Below, piece by piece: positions 7,282-15,573 of a DNA stretch of 39,086 nucleotides (its first letter is position 1; each line of letters begins with the position of its first letter). Source of the stretch: Paludibacter sp. Its GTDB lineage: Bacteria; Bacteroidota; Bacteroidia; Bacteroidales; Paludibacteraceae. The DNA lies in contig JAAFGX010000034.1 in NCBI GenBank assembly GCA_010365115.1, positions 1-39,086 of the forward strand. The letters run 5' to 3'. Made by a program: the position numbers and the translations under genes. The notes beneath the pieces were generated by a model. That model saw only the letters and a list, made by a program, of their open reading frames with translations. It ran no database searches and was not told the DNA's origin.

Positions 7282-8274
7282 TTACTTCGTTTTTCTTAAG
7301 CTATAGCCAATTTTACCATCAGCCGTTACAAAATACAACTTCACACTGTCAGAACTAACCGACAAATAACAAAACCCTAAAGCCGACATTGAATAAATTG
7401 TGCGCTCATTCTTTCCTTCAGGTCTGACATTGCCACCGGTCCCTGTTACTATATAATCAGTGTATTCCCCCTTGTCTTTCGTGTGTTCAAAATGATGATC
7501 GTGCCCGCAAATATAAAAATCAACTTTATATTGATCAAAAAGTGGTTTTATAAGTTTCTTCATTTCGTATGTATCTCCGTGAAAAGAACTTGCAGAATAC
7601 ACCGGATGATGTCCGGTAACAAAAATCCATTTTTCTGTTGATTCAGATAATAGTTTTTTAAACCACGAATATTGAGGAATCAAATCCAGTTTAGTAGTAT
7701 CAGACAAACTATTATAAGAATTTATTAAGCCTTGCGTATCAATTACTATAAAACGGGCTTGACTTTTTGTGCTGATTTGTCTCGTAAAAGTATAATATCT
7801 GGCGGGCATATTCCAGTACTTATTGACTTCTGAATATTCAATTTCAGCGTTAGGATTACCATAATAATCATGGTTGCCAAGTGCTGGATACCACGGAATA
7901 TGCAAAGCGCTATCGTTATATATATTCTCGTAATTCTCTTTCCACAAAGGATCGTTCACACTATCTACCCCATTATATTGAAAATTATCACCACATGTAA
8001 GTATGAAATTTATTCCTACGAGCTTGGAAATTTGTATCATTTCGGCTGCTACATCTTTCTGTCCAAAATCGCCGTTAAATCCCCAATCGCTCAACACAAA
8101 AAAGTGCAGAGAACTACTATCAGCATGCCGTAGGGAATCATTTGCAGATGGGAAATTCAGTTGTGGCTTAAGGGAATTATCCTTACAGGAAATAATAATC
8201 AAAGAAACAATTAATAAAATTGCAAGCGTGAACTGGCTTTTCTTTTGATTAAAACCATATTGTGTAATCTTCAT
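7282..8274 (-). CDS. Lipoprotein metallophosphatase (purple acid phosphatase-like)
   Basis: A 330-residue protein. A lipobox (IIISC, C30) after a hydrophobic segment predicts an envelope lipoprotein. The calcineurin-like metal site is complete: D63 in LSDWG, GDN at 95-97, GNHD at 133-136, GHHP (around 220) and GHDHH near 257. The order and the DWG start resemble tartrate-resistant/purple acid phosphatase (ACP5) relatives. It should be a surface or periplasmic phosphomonoesterase; the substrate is unknown. It lies between an AAG-type glycosylase gene (44 bp upstream) and the uracil permease gene, all on the minus strand, so a role in nucleotide salvage from outside is conceivable but only inferred. 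Confidence 0.88.
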   Translation of the reverse strand: MKITQYGFNQKKSQFTLAILLIVSLIIISCKDNSLKPQLNFPSANDSLRHADSSSLHFFVLSDWGFNGDFGQKDVAAEMIQISKLVGINFILTCGDNFQYNGVDSVNDPLWKENYENIYNDSALHIPWYPALGNHDYYGNPNAEIEYSEVNKYWNMPARYYTFTRQISTKSQARFIVIDTQGLINSYNSLSDTTKLDLIPQYSWFKKLLSESTEKWIFVTGHHPVYSASSFHGDTYEMKKLIKPLFDQYKVDFYICGHDHHFEHTKDKGEYTDYIVTGTGGNVRPEGKNERTIYSMSALGFCYLSVSSDSVKLYFVTADGKIGYSLRKTK

Positions 8275-8318
8275 ATAAATATTTCTACAAGATTGTTATC
8301 GGACTATTACTTTAAAAA

Positions 8319-8828
8319 TCAGGTTACAATAAATCGCCAGAGTTTAGATTTCCATTCCTCCCCTGCATAATCAATTCCGACCCGAGAGGCAGTACTGAAT
8401 TCAGATACATTTGGAGCATCTTCAATCCAAATTCTTGTTGAAATAGATAAATTTTCAGCATAAAAACTTTTGTCCATTTTTAGCAATCTGCCTACTTTGC
8501 CCGAACCTACAATATTATCAATGCCACGAATTAGAACTGCCTGCGGATCATTTACCTCTCCTGTTACCACATTCAGCATCCAATACATGCCGTAAATAAG
8601 ATAAACATAAACCTTTCCACCTTCGGAATACATAACCTCTGTTCTTAGTGTACGCCCTTTGCATGCATGACAAGCTTTATCCTCTTCGCCCATATATGCT
8701 TCGGTTTCGGTTATTCGGTATCTGGTTTCATTTCCGTCTTCCCATACCCTTACAAGTATTTTCCCCAAAAGTTTTTCGGCCACTGTAACTGCATCTTGCT
8801 TATAGAATTCTACAGGCAATCTTTTCAT
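8319..8828 (-). CDS. DNA-3-methyladenine glycosylase (AAG/MPG type)
   Basis: A 169-residue protein of the Pur_DNA_glyco family, which removes alkylated purines such as 3-methyladenine and hypoxanthine in base excision repair. The start MKRLPVEFY is typical. The active-site box ITETEAYMG (39-47) carries the catalytic Glu, followed by a His at 54 and YVYLIYGMYWMLNVV (74-88), the conserved beta-hairpin and intercalation region. The C-terminal substrate pocket RVGIDYAGE-WKSKLWRF is present. It is slightly shorter than the usual 190-200 residues. It is divergent from rplM and probably heads the run with the phosphatase and permease genes. Confidence 0.93.
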   Translation of the reverse strand: MKRLPVEFYKQDAVTVAEKLLGKILVRVWEDGNETRYRITETEAYMGEEDKACHACKGRTLRTEVMYSEGGKVYVYLIYGMYWMLNVVTGEVNDPQAVLIRGIDNIVGSGKVGRLLKMDKSFYAENLSISTRIWIEDAPNVSEFSTASRVGIDYAGEEWKSKLWRFIVT

Positions 8829-8908
8829 CCTGCAAACTTAGTAATTTTCTCTCAAAATTTCGGTTTATTTGCCCCGAAAATGCTCTTTAAAAAAAAGATG
8901 TTCAATTG

Positions 8909-8939
8909 TTTGGTATTCCAAAGAAAAAGAGTATTTTTG
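8909..8939 (+). promoter_or_regulatory. Promoter of the rplM-rpsI cluster
   Basis: TTTG (8909-8912), 19 nt, then TATTTTTG (8932-8939) fit the Bacteroidota promoter consensus exactly in spacing. Transcription from here would leave a leader of about 130 nt before the rplM start at 9077. Confidence 0.75.
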
Positions 8940-9076
8940 CAGTCCGTTTATTATCACAGTGTAAAAGTCTGTTTTATTGAGTGTAAATATCCTATTTTGT
9001 GCCGATTAGCCTCTTCCAAAATGCGATTGAAACGAGTAAAGCGACTGAATTATTAATCAAAAAACATTTTTATAAA

Positions 9077-9532
9077 GTGGATACGTTAAGTTATAAAACC
9101 ATTTCTGCCAACAAAGCTACGGTGCAGAAAGAATGGGTAGTTGTGGATGCTACCGATTTGATATTGGGACGTATGGGCTCGAAAGTTGCAAAACTTTTGC
9201 GCGGAAAATACAAACCAAGTTTTACTCCTCACGTTGATTGTGGCGATAATGTAATTCTTATCAATGCAGACAAAGTTAAATTAACAGGTAATAAATGGAA
9301 TGATCGCATTTACCTAAGCCATACAGGCTATCCGGGTGGACAACGTGAAATCAATCCTGCTAAATTGATGGAGAAAAGTCCTGAAAAACTAATCAAAAAA
9401 GTGGTTAAGGGTATGTTACCTAAAAACCGTTTGGGAGCAGTACTTTTAGGTAATTTGTATGTTTTTGCAGGAGCAGAACACAACATGCAAGCTCAACAAC
9501 CAAAACAAATCGATTTAAACTCACTTAAATAA
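9077..9532 (+). CDS. rplM: 50S ribosomal protein L13 (GTG start)
   Basis: L13 binds 23S rRNA early in large-subunit assembly. From the GTG at 9077 the product is 151 residues starting (V/M)DTLSYKTISANKA, which matches the usual N-terminus in this phylum. An upstream in-frame ATG at 8999 would add 26 residues unlike L13. Landmarks: VVDATDLILGRMGSKVAKLL, GKYKPSFTPHVDCGD, the signature RIYLSHTGYPGG, and MLPKNRLG followed by LYVFAGAEHNMQAQQP. rpsI follows after only 5 bp, so the two are one operon. The long leader may host autoregulation. Confidence 0.95.
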   Translation: MDTLSYKTISANKATVQKEWVVVDATDLILGRMGSKVAKLLRGKYKPSFTPHVDCGDNVILINADKVKLTGNKWNDRIYLSHTGYPGGQREINPAKLMEKSPEKLIKKVVKGMLPKNRLGAVLLGNLYVFAGAEHNMQAQQPKQIDLNSLK

Positions 9533-9537
9533 TCAGT

Positions 9538-9924
9538 ATGGAAGTAATAAATGCCTTAGGAAGAAGAAAAGCGGCTGTTGCTCGTGTTTTCGTGAGCGAA
9601 GGAAGCGGACAGATTACAATCAATAAACGCGATATCTCAGTATATTTTCCTTCATCAATTTTACAATTCGTTGTAAGACAACCTTTAAACAAATTAGGTG
9701 TTGTTGAAAAATACGATATCAAAGTAAATCTTGATGGTGGTGGTTTTAAAGGACAAGCTGAAGCATTGCGTTTGGCAATTGCCCGTGCGTTGGTGAAAAT
9801 CAATGCTGAGGACAAACCAGCACTCAAATCGGAAGGATTCATGACTCGCGATCCACGTGAAGTGGAACGTAAGAAACCGGGACAACCGAAAGCTCGTAAA
9901 AGATTCCAGTTCTCAAAACGTTAA
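9538..9924 (+). CDS. rpsI: 30S ribosomal protein S9
   Basis: A 128-residue small-subunit protein. It starts MEVINALGRRKAAVARVFV, contains GSGQITINKRDISVYFP and GGGFKGQAEALRLAIARAL, and ends in the basic tail KKPGQPKARKRFQFSKR that reaches the P site in the ribosome. It is 5 bp downstream of rplM and surely co-transcribed. An AT-rich 258-bp spacer with AATTATGAATT-type dyads separates it from rpsB. Confidence 0.97.
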   Translation: MEVINALGRRKAAVARVFVSEGSGQITINKRDISVYFPSSILQFVVRQPLNKLGVVEKYDIKVNLDGGGFKGQAEALRLAIARALVKINAEDKPALKSEGFMTRDPREVERKKPGQPKARKRFQFSKR

Positions 9925-10182
9925 TATCATTATTCAATTCATAATTCATAATATTGAATTCATAATTGTAAAATATGAATTATCAATTATGAATTATTAA
10001 TTGTATTTCGTTTAGTATCTAAATTGCCGAGACTCATAGTACAATATAAATTACATAAACTTTTGACATGTATTCATTTTTTTAATTTGAAAATGGTAAA
10101 TGATTAAATAGTAAATGTAGAAGATGGCTACTCGATAATTGAACAAGTACAGAAAGTAAACAAAAAATTAAAACAAAAAAAA

Positions 10183-11016
10183 ATGTCTAGAACAAATTTT
10201 GAAGAATTATTAGAAGCAGGTTGCCACTTTGGACACTTGAAACGTAAATGGAATCCAGCTATGGCTCCTTACATTTTTATGGAGCGTAATGACATTCACA
10301 TTATCGATTTACACAAAACTGTTGTAAAAATTGATGAAGCTGCTGCTGCATTGAAACAAATTGCAAAATCAGGACGTAAAATCCTTTTTGTTGCAACCAA
10401 AAAACAAGCTAAAGATGTTGTTTCTGAAAAAGCATTGGCAGTTGGAATGCCATACATTACAGAACGTTGGGCAGGTGGTATGTTAACTAACTTCCCTACT
10501 ATCCGTAAAGCAGTAAAGAAAATGACCACTATCGACAAAATGGCGACTGATGGCACATTTGAAAATATATCAAAACGCGAAAAACTTCAAATTACCCGTC
10601 AACGTGAAAAACTGGAAAAGAACTTAGGTTCAATTGCAGATTTGACTCGTTTGCCTTCGGCTCTATTTGTAATTGACGTAATGAAAGAACAAATTGCCGT
10701 TAAGGAAGCTCAACGTTTGGGTATACCTGTTTTCGGAATTGTTGATACAAACTCGAATCCTAATAACATCGATTTCGTAATTCCTGCAAATGATGACGCA
10801 ACAAAATCAGTAGACATAATTCTTACTGCTATGGTAGCCGCAATTCAAGAAGGTTTGGAAGAACGCAAAGTTGAAAAAATCGATACTGAAGCTTCTGAAG
10901 CTCCTGTTGTAAAAGAGAAGAAATCAAGAATTACTAAAAGACCAAGAACTCAAAAAGAAGATGATGATGCTTTGAATGCCAACGTGGTTAAAAAGTTCAT
11001 CAAAGAAGAAGAATAG
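10183..11016 (+). CDS. rpsB: 30S ribosomal protein S2
   Basis: A 277-residue protein. Signatures near the start are NFEELLEAGCHFGHLKRKWN and PYIFMERNDIHIIDLHKT, then RWAGGMLTNFPTIRKAV and the C-terminal core PVFGIVDTNSNPNNIDFVIPAN. It is longer than E. coli S2 (241 residues) because of a charged tail after residue about 230 (KEKKSRITKRPRTQKEDDD), common in related bacteria. The stop at 11016 is followed at once by a CCCCTAA-type repeat. tsf follows after 163 bp, the classical rpsB-tsf order. Confidence 0.97.
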   Translation: MSRTNFEELLEAGCHFGHLKRKWNPAMAPYIFMERNDIHIIDLHKTVVKIDEAAAALKQIAKSGRKILFVATKKQAKDVVSEKALAVGMPYITERWAGGMLTNFPTIRKAVKKMTTIDKMATDGTFENISKREKLQITRQREKLEKNLGSIADLTRLPSALFVIDVMKEQIAVKEAQRLGIPVFGIVDTNSNPNNIDFVIPANDDATKSVDIILTAMVAAIQEGLEERKVEKIDTEASEAPVVKEKKSRITKRPRTQKEDDDALNANVVKKFIKEEE

Positions 11017-11017
11017 A

Positions 11018-11157
11018 CCCCTAATCCCCTAAAGGGGACTAAGAGTAAAATATGAAACGAGTTGCAAGTTATTTTTAGCGGGTAACTCGTTTTTGATTAA
11101 AAAAAATTAATATTATAAATATAACTACTAATCTTATTCCCCTTTAGGGGTTAGGGG
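11018..11157. repeat. CCCCTAA inverted repeat pair between rpsB and tsf
   Basis: CCCCTAATCCCCTAAAGGGG (11018-11037) is the near-exact inverse of the sequence at 11138-11157 (one substitution). Each arm can also fold on itself through CCCCTAAAGGGG. The terminator-like hairpin at 11055-11092 is nested inside. Related copies occur at 24664-24682 and 24737-24760, and a diverged one at 26634-26655. Confidence 0.8.
11055..11094 (+). terminator. Terminator or attenuator between rpsB and tsf
   Basis: AAACGAGTT (11055-11063) pairs with AACTCGTTT (11084-11092), followed by TTG after a five-T run. It would end rpsB transcripts or limit read-through into tsf. Confidence 0.55.
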
Positions 11158-11179
11158 CAGTACTTTAAAAATTACAATT

Positions 11180-11998
11180 ATGGCAGTAACAATGGCAGAA
11201 ATTTCAAAATTGCGTACCATGACCGGTGCCGGAATGATGGATTGCAAGAATGCACTTATCGAATCCGAAAATGATTTTGAAAAAGCAATTGAAATTATTC
11301 GAAAAAAAGGACAAGCGGTAGCCGCAAAACGCAGCGATCGTGAAGCATCAGAAGGTTGTGTTTTAGCAGCTTCTAATGGTGGTTTTGCAGCAGTGCTAGC
11401 ATTGAAATGTGAAACCGATTTCGTGGCAAAAAATGCTGATTTTGTCGCACTTACTCAATCTATTCTTGATGTAGCTCTAGCTGAAAAACCAACTAGCACA
11501 GAAGCATTGGCAGCTTTGCAAATTGGTGGAAAAGCAATTTCAGATTTAATCATTGAACGCATTGGTGTAACCGGTGAAAAAATGGAATTAGATTATTATG
11601 AATTCGTTCAAGGCGGTACAACGGTATCTTATATTCACCCGGGAAATAAATTGGCTACTTTAGTTGCATTTGCCGAAGAAGGTGTTGATCAACAGGTAGC
11701 TCGCGATGTGGCTATGCAGGCAGCTGCTATGAATCCGGTTTCATTAGATCGTACTTCGGTTCCTCAAAAAGTAATTGATACTGAATTGGAAATTGGTCGT
11801 GACAAAGCTCGTCAGGAAGGTAAACCTGAAGCAATGTTGGATAAAATTGCTGAAGGACGCTTGAACAAATTCTTCCAGGATTCTACTTTGCTGGAACAAT
11901 CATTTATCAAAGATAGCAAAGTGACGGTTGCTGACTATTTGAAAGCAAACAAAGCCACCGCTATAGCTTTCAAACGTGTTACATTGAATCAGGAATAG
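11180..11998 (+). CDS. tsf: Translation elongation factor Ts
   Basis: A 272-residue nucleotide exchange factor for EF-Tu. The N-terminal UBA-like domain contains ISKLRTMTGAGMMDCKNALI, followed by KKGQAVAAKRSDREASEG and the core signature LKCETDFVAKN. The C-terminal part has LATLVAFAEEG and VAMQAAAMNPVSL. The Val-Thr-Met start (MAVTMAEI) gives two close ATGs; the first is used. A strong terminator follows at 12029-12058. It is downstream of rpsB beyond an inverted repeat and hairpin. Confidence 0.97.
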   Translation: MAVTMAEISKLRTMTGAGMMDCKNALIESENDFEKAIEIIRKKGQAVAAKRSDREASEGCVLAASNGGFAAVLALKCETDFVAKNADFVALTQSILDVALAEKPTSTEALAALQIGGKAISDLIIERIGVTGEKMELDYYEFVQGGTTVSYIHPGNKLATLVAFAEEGVDQQVARDVAMQAAAMNPVSLDRTSVPQKVIDTELEIGRDKARQEGKPEAMLDKIAEGRLNKFFQDSTLLEQSFIKDSKVTVADYLKANKATAIAFKRVTLNQE

Positions 11999-12028
11999 TA
12001 TTCCCATTCAATCATAAGAATTAATGAA

Positions 12029-12060
12029 AAAACCTCTCGATTTAGTTCGGGAGGTTTTTT
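12029..12060 (+). terminator. Terminator of tsf
   Basis: AAAACCTCTCGA (12029-12040) pairs with TCGGGAGGTTTT (12047-12058) with one G-T pair and a short loop, continuing into eight T. It is 30 bp after the tsf stop. Confidence 0.9.
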
Positions 12061-12106
12061 TTGTATTCAATCGGATTTATGATTCAAAAGATTGTTGGTT
12101 ATACCA

Positions 12107-12214
12107 TTAGAAATTATAAGATAGTCCTACTCCGAGAATTTCTTTAAATTGTACTTTTTTTCCAAATCTGAAAGTATTTTTTCTTGATGCTATTTTTCGG
12201 AAGTGAGGCAACAA
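12107..12214 (-). pseudogene. C-terminal remnant of an outer-membrane beta-barrel protein
   Basis: A 35-codon minus-strand frame without a start ends FRFGKKVQFKEILGVGLSYNF followed by stop. The alternating hydrophobic pattern and terminal Phe are the classic last strand of a Bacteroidota outer-membrane beta-barrel (porin-like or DUF3078-like). A stop at 12215-12217 cuts it on the 5' side and no upstream barrel sequence remains. It sits 65 bp downstream of the OstA-like gene on the same strand and is probably the end of a former downstream gene. Confidence 0.5.
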
Positions 12215-12279
12215 TTATTCATTCCAAAAAATATTCAATGCACTTGAAATCCATTTTGTTTGGATTAAAGATCATGGTT

Positions 12280-14169
12280 TTATCTTGAAATAGGTGGAGC
12301 TTTTGAGTTAATGCTTTCGCTTCTTGGAGTGCTCCCTTTGCTAATAGTCCCCGATTTTGTTTTGGTGTTTTCATTCTCGTTAGAGCTTTCGGAAGATGAC
12401 GAACTTGAGTTCATCAAACTGCTTGTTCCAATTTTTTCACGTGGTTTATCAGGAAAAACCAAAAATACATCATCTTTTTTCAAGGGTCGTTGATTGTTTA
12501 GCCAGAAATAATTTTTTAAATATAAATCACCACCAGTAAGTTGTGTGAGTGGATACATGATGCCAGATGAAGCCGAAGTCATAACAATACGCTCCACTTT
12601 TTTATCTTTCATGTACATCACCACAAAACTGCTTTGGGTTTTGTTTATACCCACTAAAGTGGAGTCTTTATCATCTTGAGGAAAATAGATGGTTTCTGCG
12701 TTTCCGTTGACATCTACTTTTCTTAATTGACCGCTATCAATGTGAGCTATAATTTCTTTCCCAGATAGCTGATTAAAATATAATGAATCTACTTGTTGAA
12801 CAGCCATGGCTGCTTGTTGGATCTCAACACGTTCCACTTTTTTATTTTTAGTAGTTGCTTTGATAAATTCTCCCGAAAGCTGATTTTCATCCGACCAAAG
12901 CACAGGTTCTCCATACATGTTCATGATGGAATCTCGCGCTGAATAAGCCAGGGAATCGCATAAACCTTGTACATCGTTCCTATAAAACCGTACATGATAA
13001 AATCCACGAACCACATCGTAAATTGAATCCCGCGAGGTGAATAATGAATCGGCATGAACGTACATGGTGTCTTTGTCTGACCAATCAACAAACAAAGCTG
13101 AATCTGTAGCCAATCCATTTTTCGTAGTGTCGTTGTAATAAACATAATCTCCGTAGAGCGTGGCTTTTTGAACCGAATCAGTCAGCACAACATTAGTAAA
13201 GCCTTCGCCGTACTTCAGTTTTTTGTCGTAGAAAATAGTGTCGCCCACCATTGTTTTTCCGTCTTTGTGAATTACGGTTGACCGATTCAAAAGCATTGAT
13301 TGCTCAGTGGAAGTATTGTACCAGCCCAAATTGCTGTAGATATTGGTTTCTTCTTTGTATAAGATATGTGTAGGACCCACGATATTGGCAATGTGTGATT
13401 TGGTGTTGTATTTTAAAGTATCTGCGTCCATAATAAAATTCTCATTTTTCAAGTGGACTTTATTCTTAAACAGTGCTTCATCGGATGAAGGAGAATACTG
13501 TCCCCAAACAGAAGTAAGCGTGTTTAGTTCGTCTACAATTTTTCCTCCGGTATAATAATATGCCAGATTTCCCATTCGATCGTAATTCAGACTGTCGGTT
13601 GTAAGAGTGGTTTTGCGATTTTCCATCCTTACATTTTTGCGCAAGCGGGCTAATTTGATATTCCCATCGTAAAAAAGCAAATCACCATATACAAAAAGTG
13701 TATCGCCCTGCACAATGCGTACATGTCCGAAAGCATCAAGTGAGTTGGCTTTTTCATAAAAATAGGCACTGTCACAATACAACAATGCATTATCATGCCT
13801 AAAGCGCACACTTCCTTTCAATACTTGTACTTCGGGGTTTAAAACCTGATCGAACGATAATGTTTCCGAATTTTCGAGATACACCAGCGTTGCGCCCTTT
13901 TTGTTGAGAGGGTTTACAGTTGGTGCAAGGGGTTTTGGTGCTGGTTGAGTCTTGGAACGTACGGTTTTAGTTTTACTCTTTGTCGATTTTGTTGCAGGTT
14001 TTACAGGCGACTGACTTTGAAGAACGTCTTTTCGCAATTGTTTCGGTCGGATTTGTGCTTGCAATCCAAATGTAAACAAACAAAGCACACCGAATACAAT
14101 GTGCCTGTAGCTGACAACTACTAAAAAGTCAAAAGAATTATAAATATAGTTGATCTTATTTGAAAACAT
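12280..14169 (-). CDS. OstA-like protein (LptA/LptD N-terminal domain), exported
   Basis: A 629-residue protein with an N-terminal hydrophobic export segment (about 24-38, ending FGLQAQ). The OstA/LptA beta-jellyroll repeats cover about residues 95-330 (LKGSVRFRHDNALLYCDSA, AFGHVRIVQGDTLFVYGDLL, RKNVRMENRKTTLTTDSL). Later repeats continue to about 540. The tail is low-complexity Ser/Asn/Lys. Proteins of this type carry lipopolysaccharide across the periplasm. The SurA-like chaperone gene lies 42 bp upstream, so the two form an envelope-assembly operon. It is much longer than E. coli LptA (185 residues), as usual in this phylum. The exact start is uncertain because the N-terminus before the signal is long. 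Confidence 0.88.
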   Translation of the reverse strand: MFSNKINYIYNSFDFLVVVSYRHIVFGVLCLFTFGLQAQIRPKQLRKDVLQSQSPVKPATKSTKSKTKTVRSKTQPAPKPLAPTVNPLNKKGATLVYLENSETLSFDQVLNPEVQVLKGSVRFRHDNALLYCDSAYFYEKANSLDAFGHVRIVQGDTLFVYGDLLFYDGNIKLARLRKNVRMENRKTTLTTDSLNYDRMGNLAYYYTGGKIVDELNTLTSVWGQYSPSSDEALFKNKVHLKNENFIMDADTLKYNTKSHIANIVGPTHILYKEETNIYSNLGWYNTSTEQSMLLNRSTVIHKDGKTMVGDTIFYDKKLKYGEGFTNVVLTDSVQKATLYGDYVYYNDTTKNGLATDSALFVDWSDKDTMYVHADSLFTSRDSIYDVVRGFYHVRFYRNDVQGLCDSLAYSARDSIMNMYGEPVLWSDENQLSGEFIKATTKNKKVERVEIQQAAMAVQQVDSLYFNQLSGKEIIAHIDSGQLRKVDVNGNAETIYFPQDDKDSTLVGINKTQSSFVVMYMKDKKVERIVMTSASSGIMYPLTQLTGGDLYLKNYFWLNNQRPLKKDDVFLVFPDKPREKIGTSSLMNSSSSSSESSNENENTKTKSGTISKGSTPRSESINSKAPPISR

Positions 14170-14211
14170 GGTTAATGTTAGCTTGCCTATTTCAGTTTAA
14201 GGTTTAGGTAA

Positions 14212-15573
14212 TCAGTCTTTTATCCAACCCGGATATTCGAATTTGCAATTTTTCCAATCAGGATCGATGCTAATATAAGTCTCTTTTTGTTTTTTCAAAA
14301 TCCAACTGTTCAAAAACTCCTGTTTTTTCTTGTTCTCAAAAAAAGATCTGAGCATTTGATAATCATCCGATAAATTGGCAGTGTGGTTACTTACTTTCGA
14401 TTTTACTTTCACTACTGCTACCACTTCTTTGTTGGAAGATTGGTCAATCATGGTGAATGGTTTTGAAATTTCACCCACATTCATTTCATACACAATTTTA
14501 GCTACTTCGGGAGGAAGATCCTGATATTCAAATTTGGAAGATCCACTTTTTTCATTCAACATCAATCCTGCATTCATAGCTGTATTTTTGTCTTGCGAGA
14601 AAGACATAACTGCCTGTTCGAAAGTTAATTTATCTGAACGAATCAAATTTGAGATGGAATCAAGTTTGTGAATTGCATTTTCCTTTTCAACTATCGAAAT
14701 GCGTGGTTTTAGTAATATATGCCGACAATTAATTCTATCGCCGCGTTTTTCTATTAATTGTATAATGTGATATCCAAATTCAGTTTGAACAATACGCGAA
14801 ACTTTTTTAGTGTCGGAAAGATTAAATGCCACGGCTGCAAATTCGGGAACCAACTGTCCGCGTCCCATAAAACCAAGTTCTCCTCCTCGTTTTGCACTTT
14901 CTGTATCTTCGGAATAAAGTCGTGCCAAAACAGAGAATTCAGTTGTTCCTGCATTTGCACGTTCGGTGAAACCACGCAAGCGTTCTTTAATTCTGTTAGT
15001 TTCTTCAATGGGAACGGGAGGTTCAAAACTAACAATCTGCAATTCTACTTGAGCAGGCACAGTAGGAATACTGTCTGTGGGTAGTTGGACGAAAAAACGG
15101 CGCACATCTGCCGGAGTTGATTTTATATCACCTACCAGTTTTTGCTGCATTTGTTGAATAATTTGCTGATTTCGAATCATGTCCCGAAGATCTTCACGTA
15201 AATCGGTAGTATTTTTTTTGAAATATTCTTCCATTTTTTCTTTTGAACCAATTTGAGTAACAAAATAATTCAAACGGCTATCAACCTGACTTTCAACTGA
15301 AGTTTCACTTACCACAATGCTATCCAGTGCAGCCTGGTGCAAAAATAATTTCTGAACAGCCATTTGCTCGGGAATTACACAATACGGATCGCCCTGAATA
15401 GGAGTTCCTTCGTATTGTGCGCGCAATCGTTGTTCTTCCACTTCGGATCGCAAAATAGACTCATCGCCAACAACCCATATAACTTCATCGATTATATTAT
15501 TTTGCAACTGTGCCCATATTTTAACCGGAACGACACTTAAAAGTAAAAGAAGAGAAAGGATTATTTTTTTCAT
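14212..15573 (-). CDS. SurA-like periplasmic peptidyl-prolyl isomerase
   Basis: A 453-residue protein. A signal peptide (MKKIILSLLLLLSVVPVKIWA) is followed by a SurA N-terminal chaperone domain (about 25-170, with EVIWVVGDESILRSEVEEQ). Two parvulin/PPIC domains follow, about 175-280 (KRGGELGFMGRGQLVPEF, FGYHIIQLIEKRGDR) and about 281-395 (CRHILLKP, then a degenerate GLMLN segment). It should fold outer-membrane proteins in the periplasm. The first PPIC domain keeps the conserved Gly-Phe motif; the second looks diverged. It heads the operon with the OstA-like gene. Confidence 0.9.
   Translation of the reverse strand: MKKIILSLLLLLSVVPVKIWAQLQNNIIDEVIWVVGDESILRSEVEEQRLRAQYEGTPIQGDPYCVIPEQMAVQKLFLHQAALDSIVVSETSVESQVDSRLNYFVTQIGSKEKMEEYFKKNTTDLREDLRDMIRNQQIIQQMQQKLVGDIKSTPADVRRFFVQLPTDSIPTVPAQVELQIVSFEPPVPIEETNRIKERLRGFTERANAGTTEFSVLARLYSEDTESAKRGGELGFMGRGQLVPEFAAVAFNLSDTKKVSRIVQTEFGYHIIQLIEKRGDRINCRHILLKPRISIVEKENAIHKLDSISNLIRSDKLTFEQAVMSFSQDKNTAMNAGLMLNEKSGSSKFEYQDLPPEVAKIVYEMNVGEISKPFTMIDQSSNKEVVAVVKVKSKVSNHTANLSDDYQMLRSFFENKKKQEFLNSWILKKQKETYISIDPDWKNCKFEYPGWIKD

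Noticed and set aside
8999..9076. N-terminal extension of L13 from the ATG at 8999
   Set aside because: The 26 extra residues do not resemble L13; the GTG at 9077 gives the expected N-terminus DTLSYKT.
9925..10182. Promoter immediately upstream of rpsB
   Set aside because: TTTG and TTAATTTG are present near 10062-10089 but the spacer is only about 16 nt and the -7 element is off consensus.
14758..15084. 108-codon plus-strand ORF opposite the SurA-like gene
   Set aside because: Antisense shadow; Cys/Phe/Ser-rich composition typical of a reverse frame.
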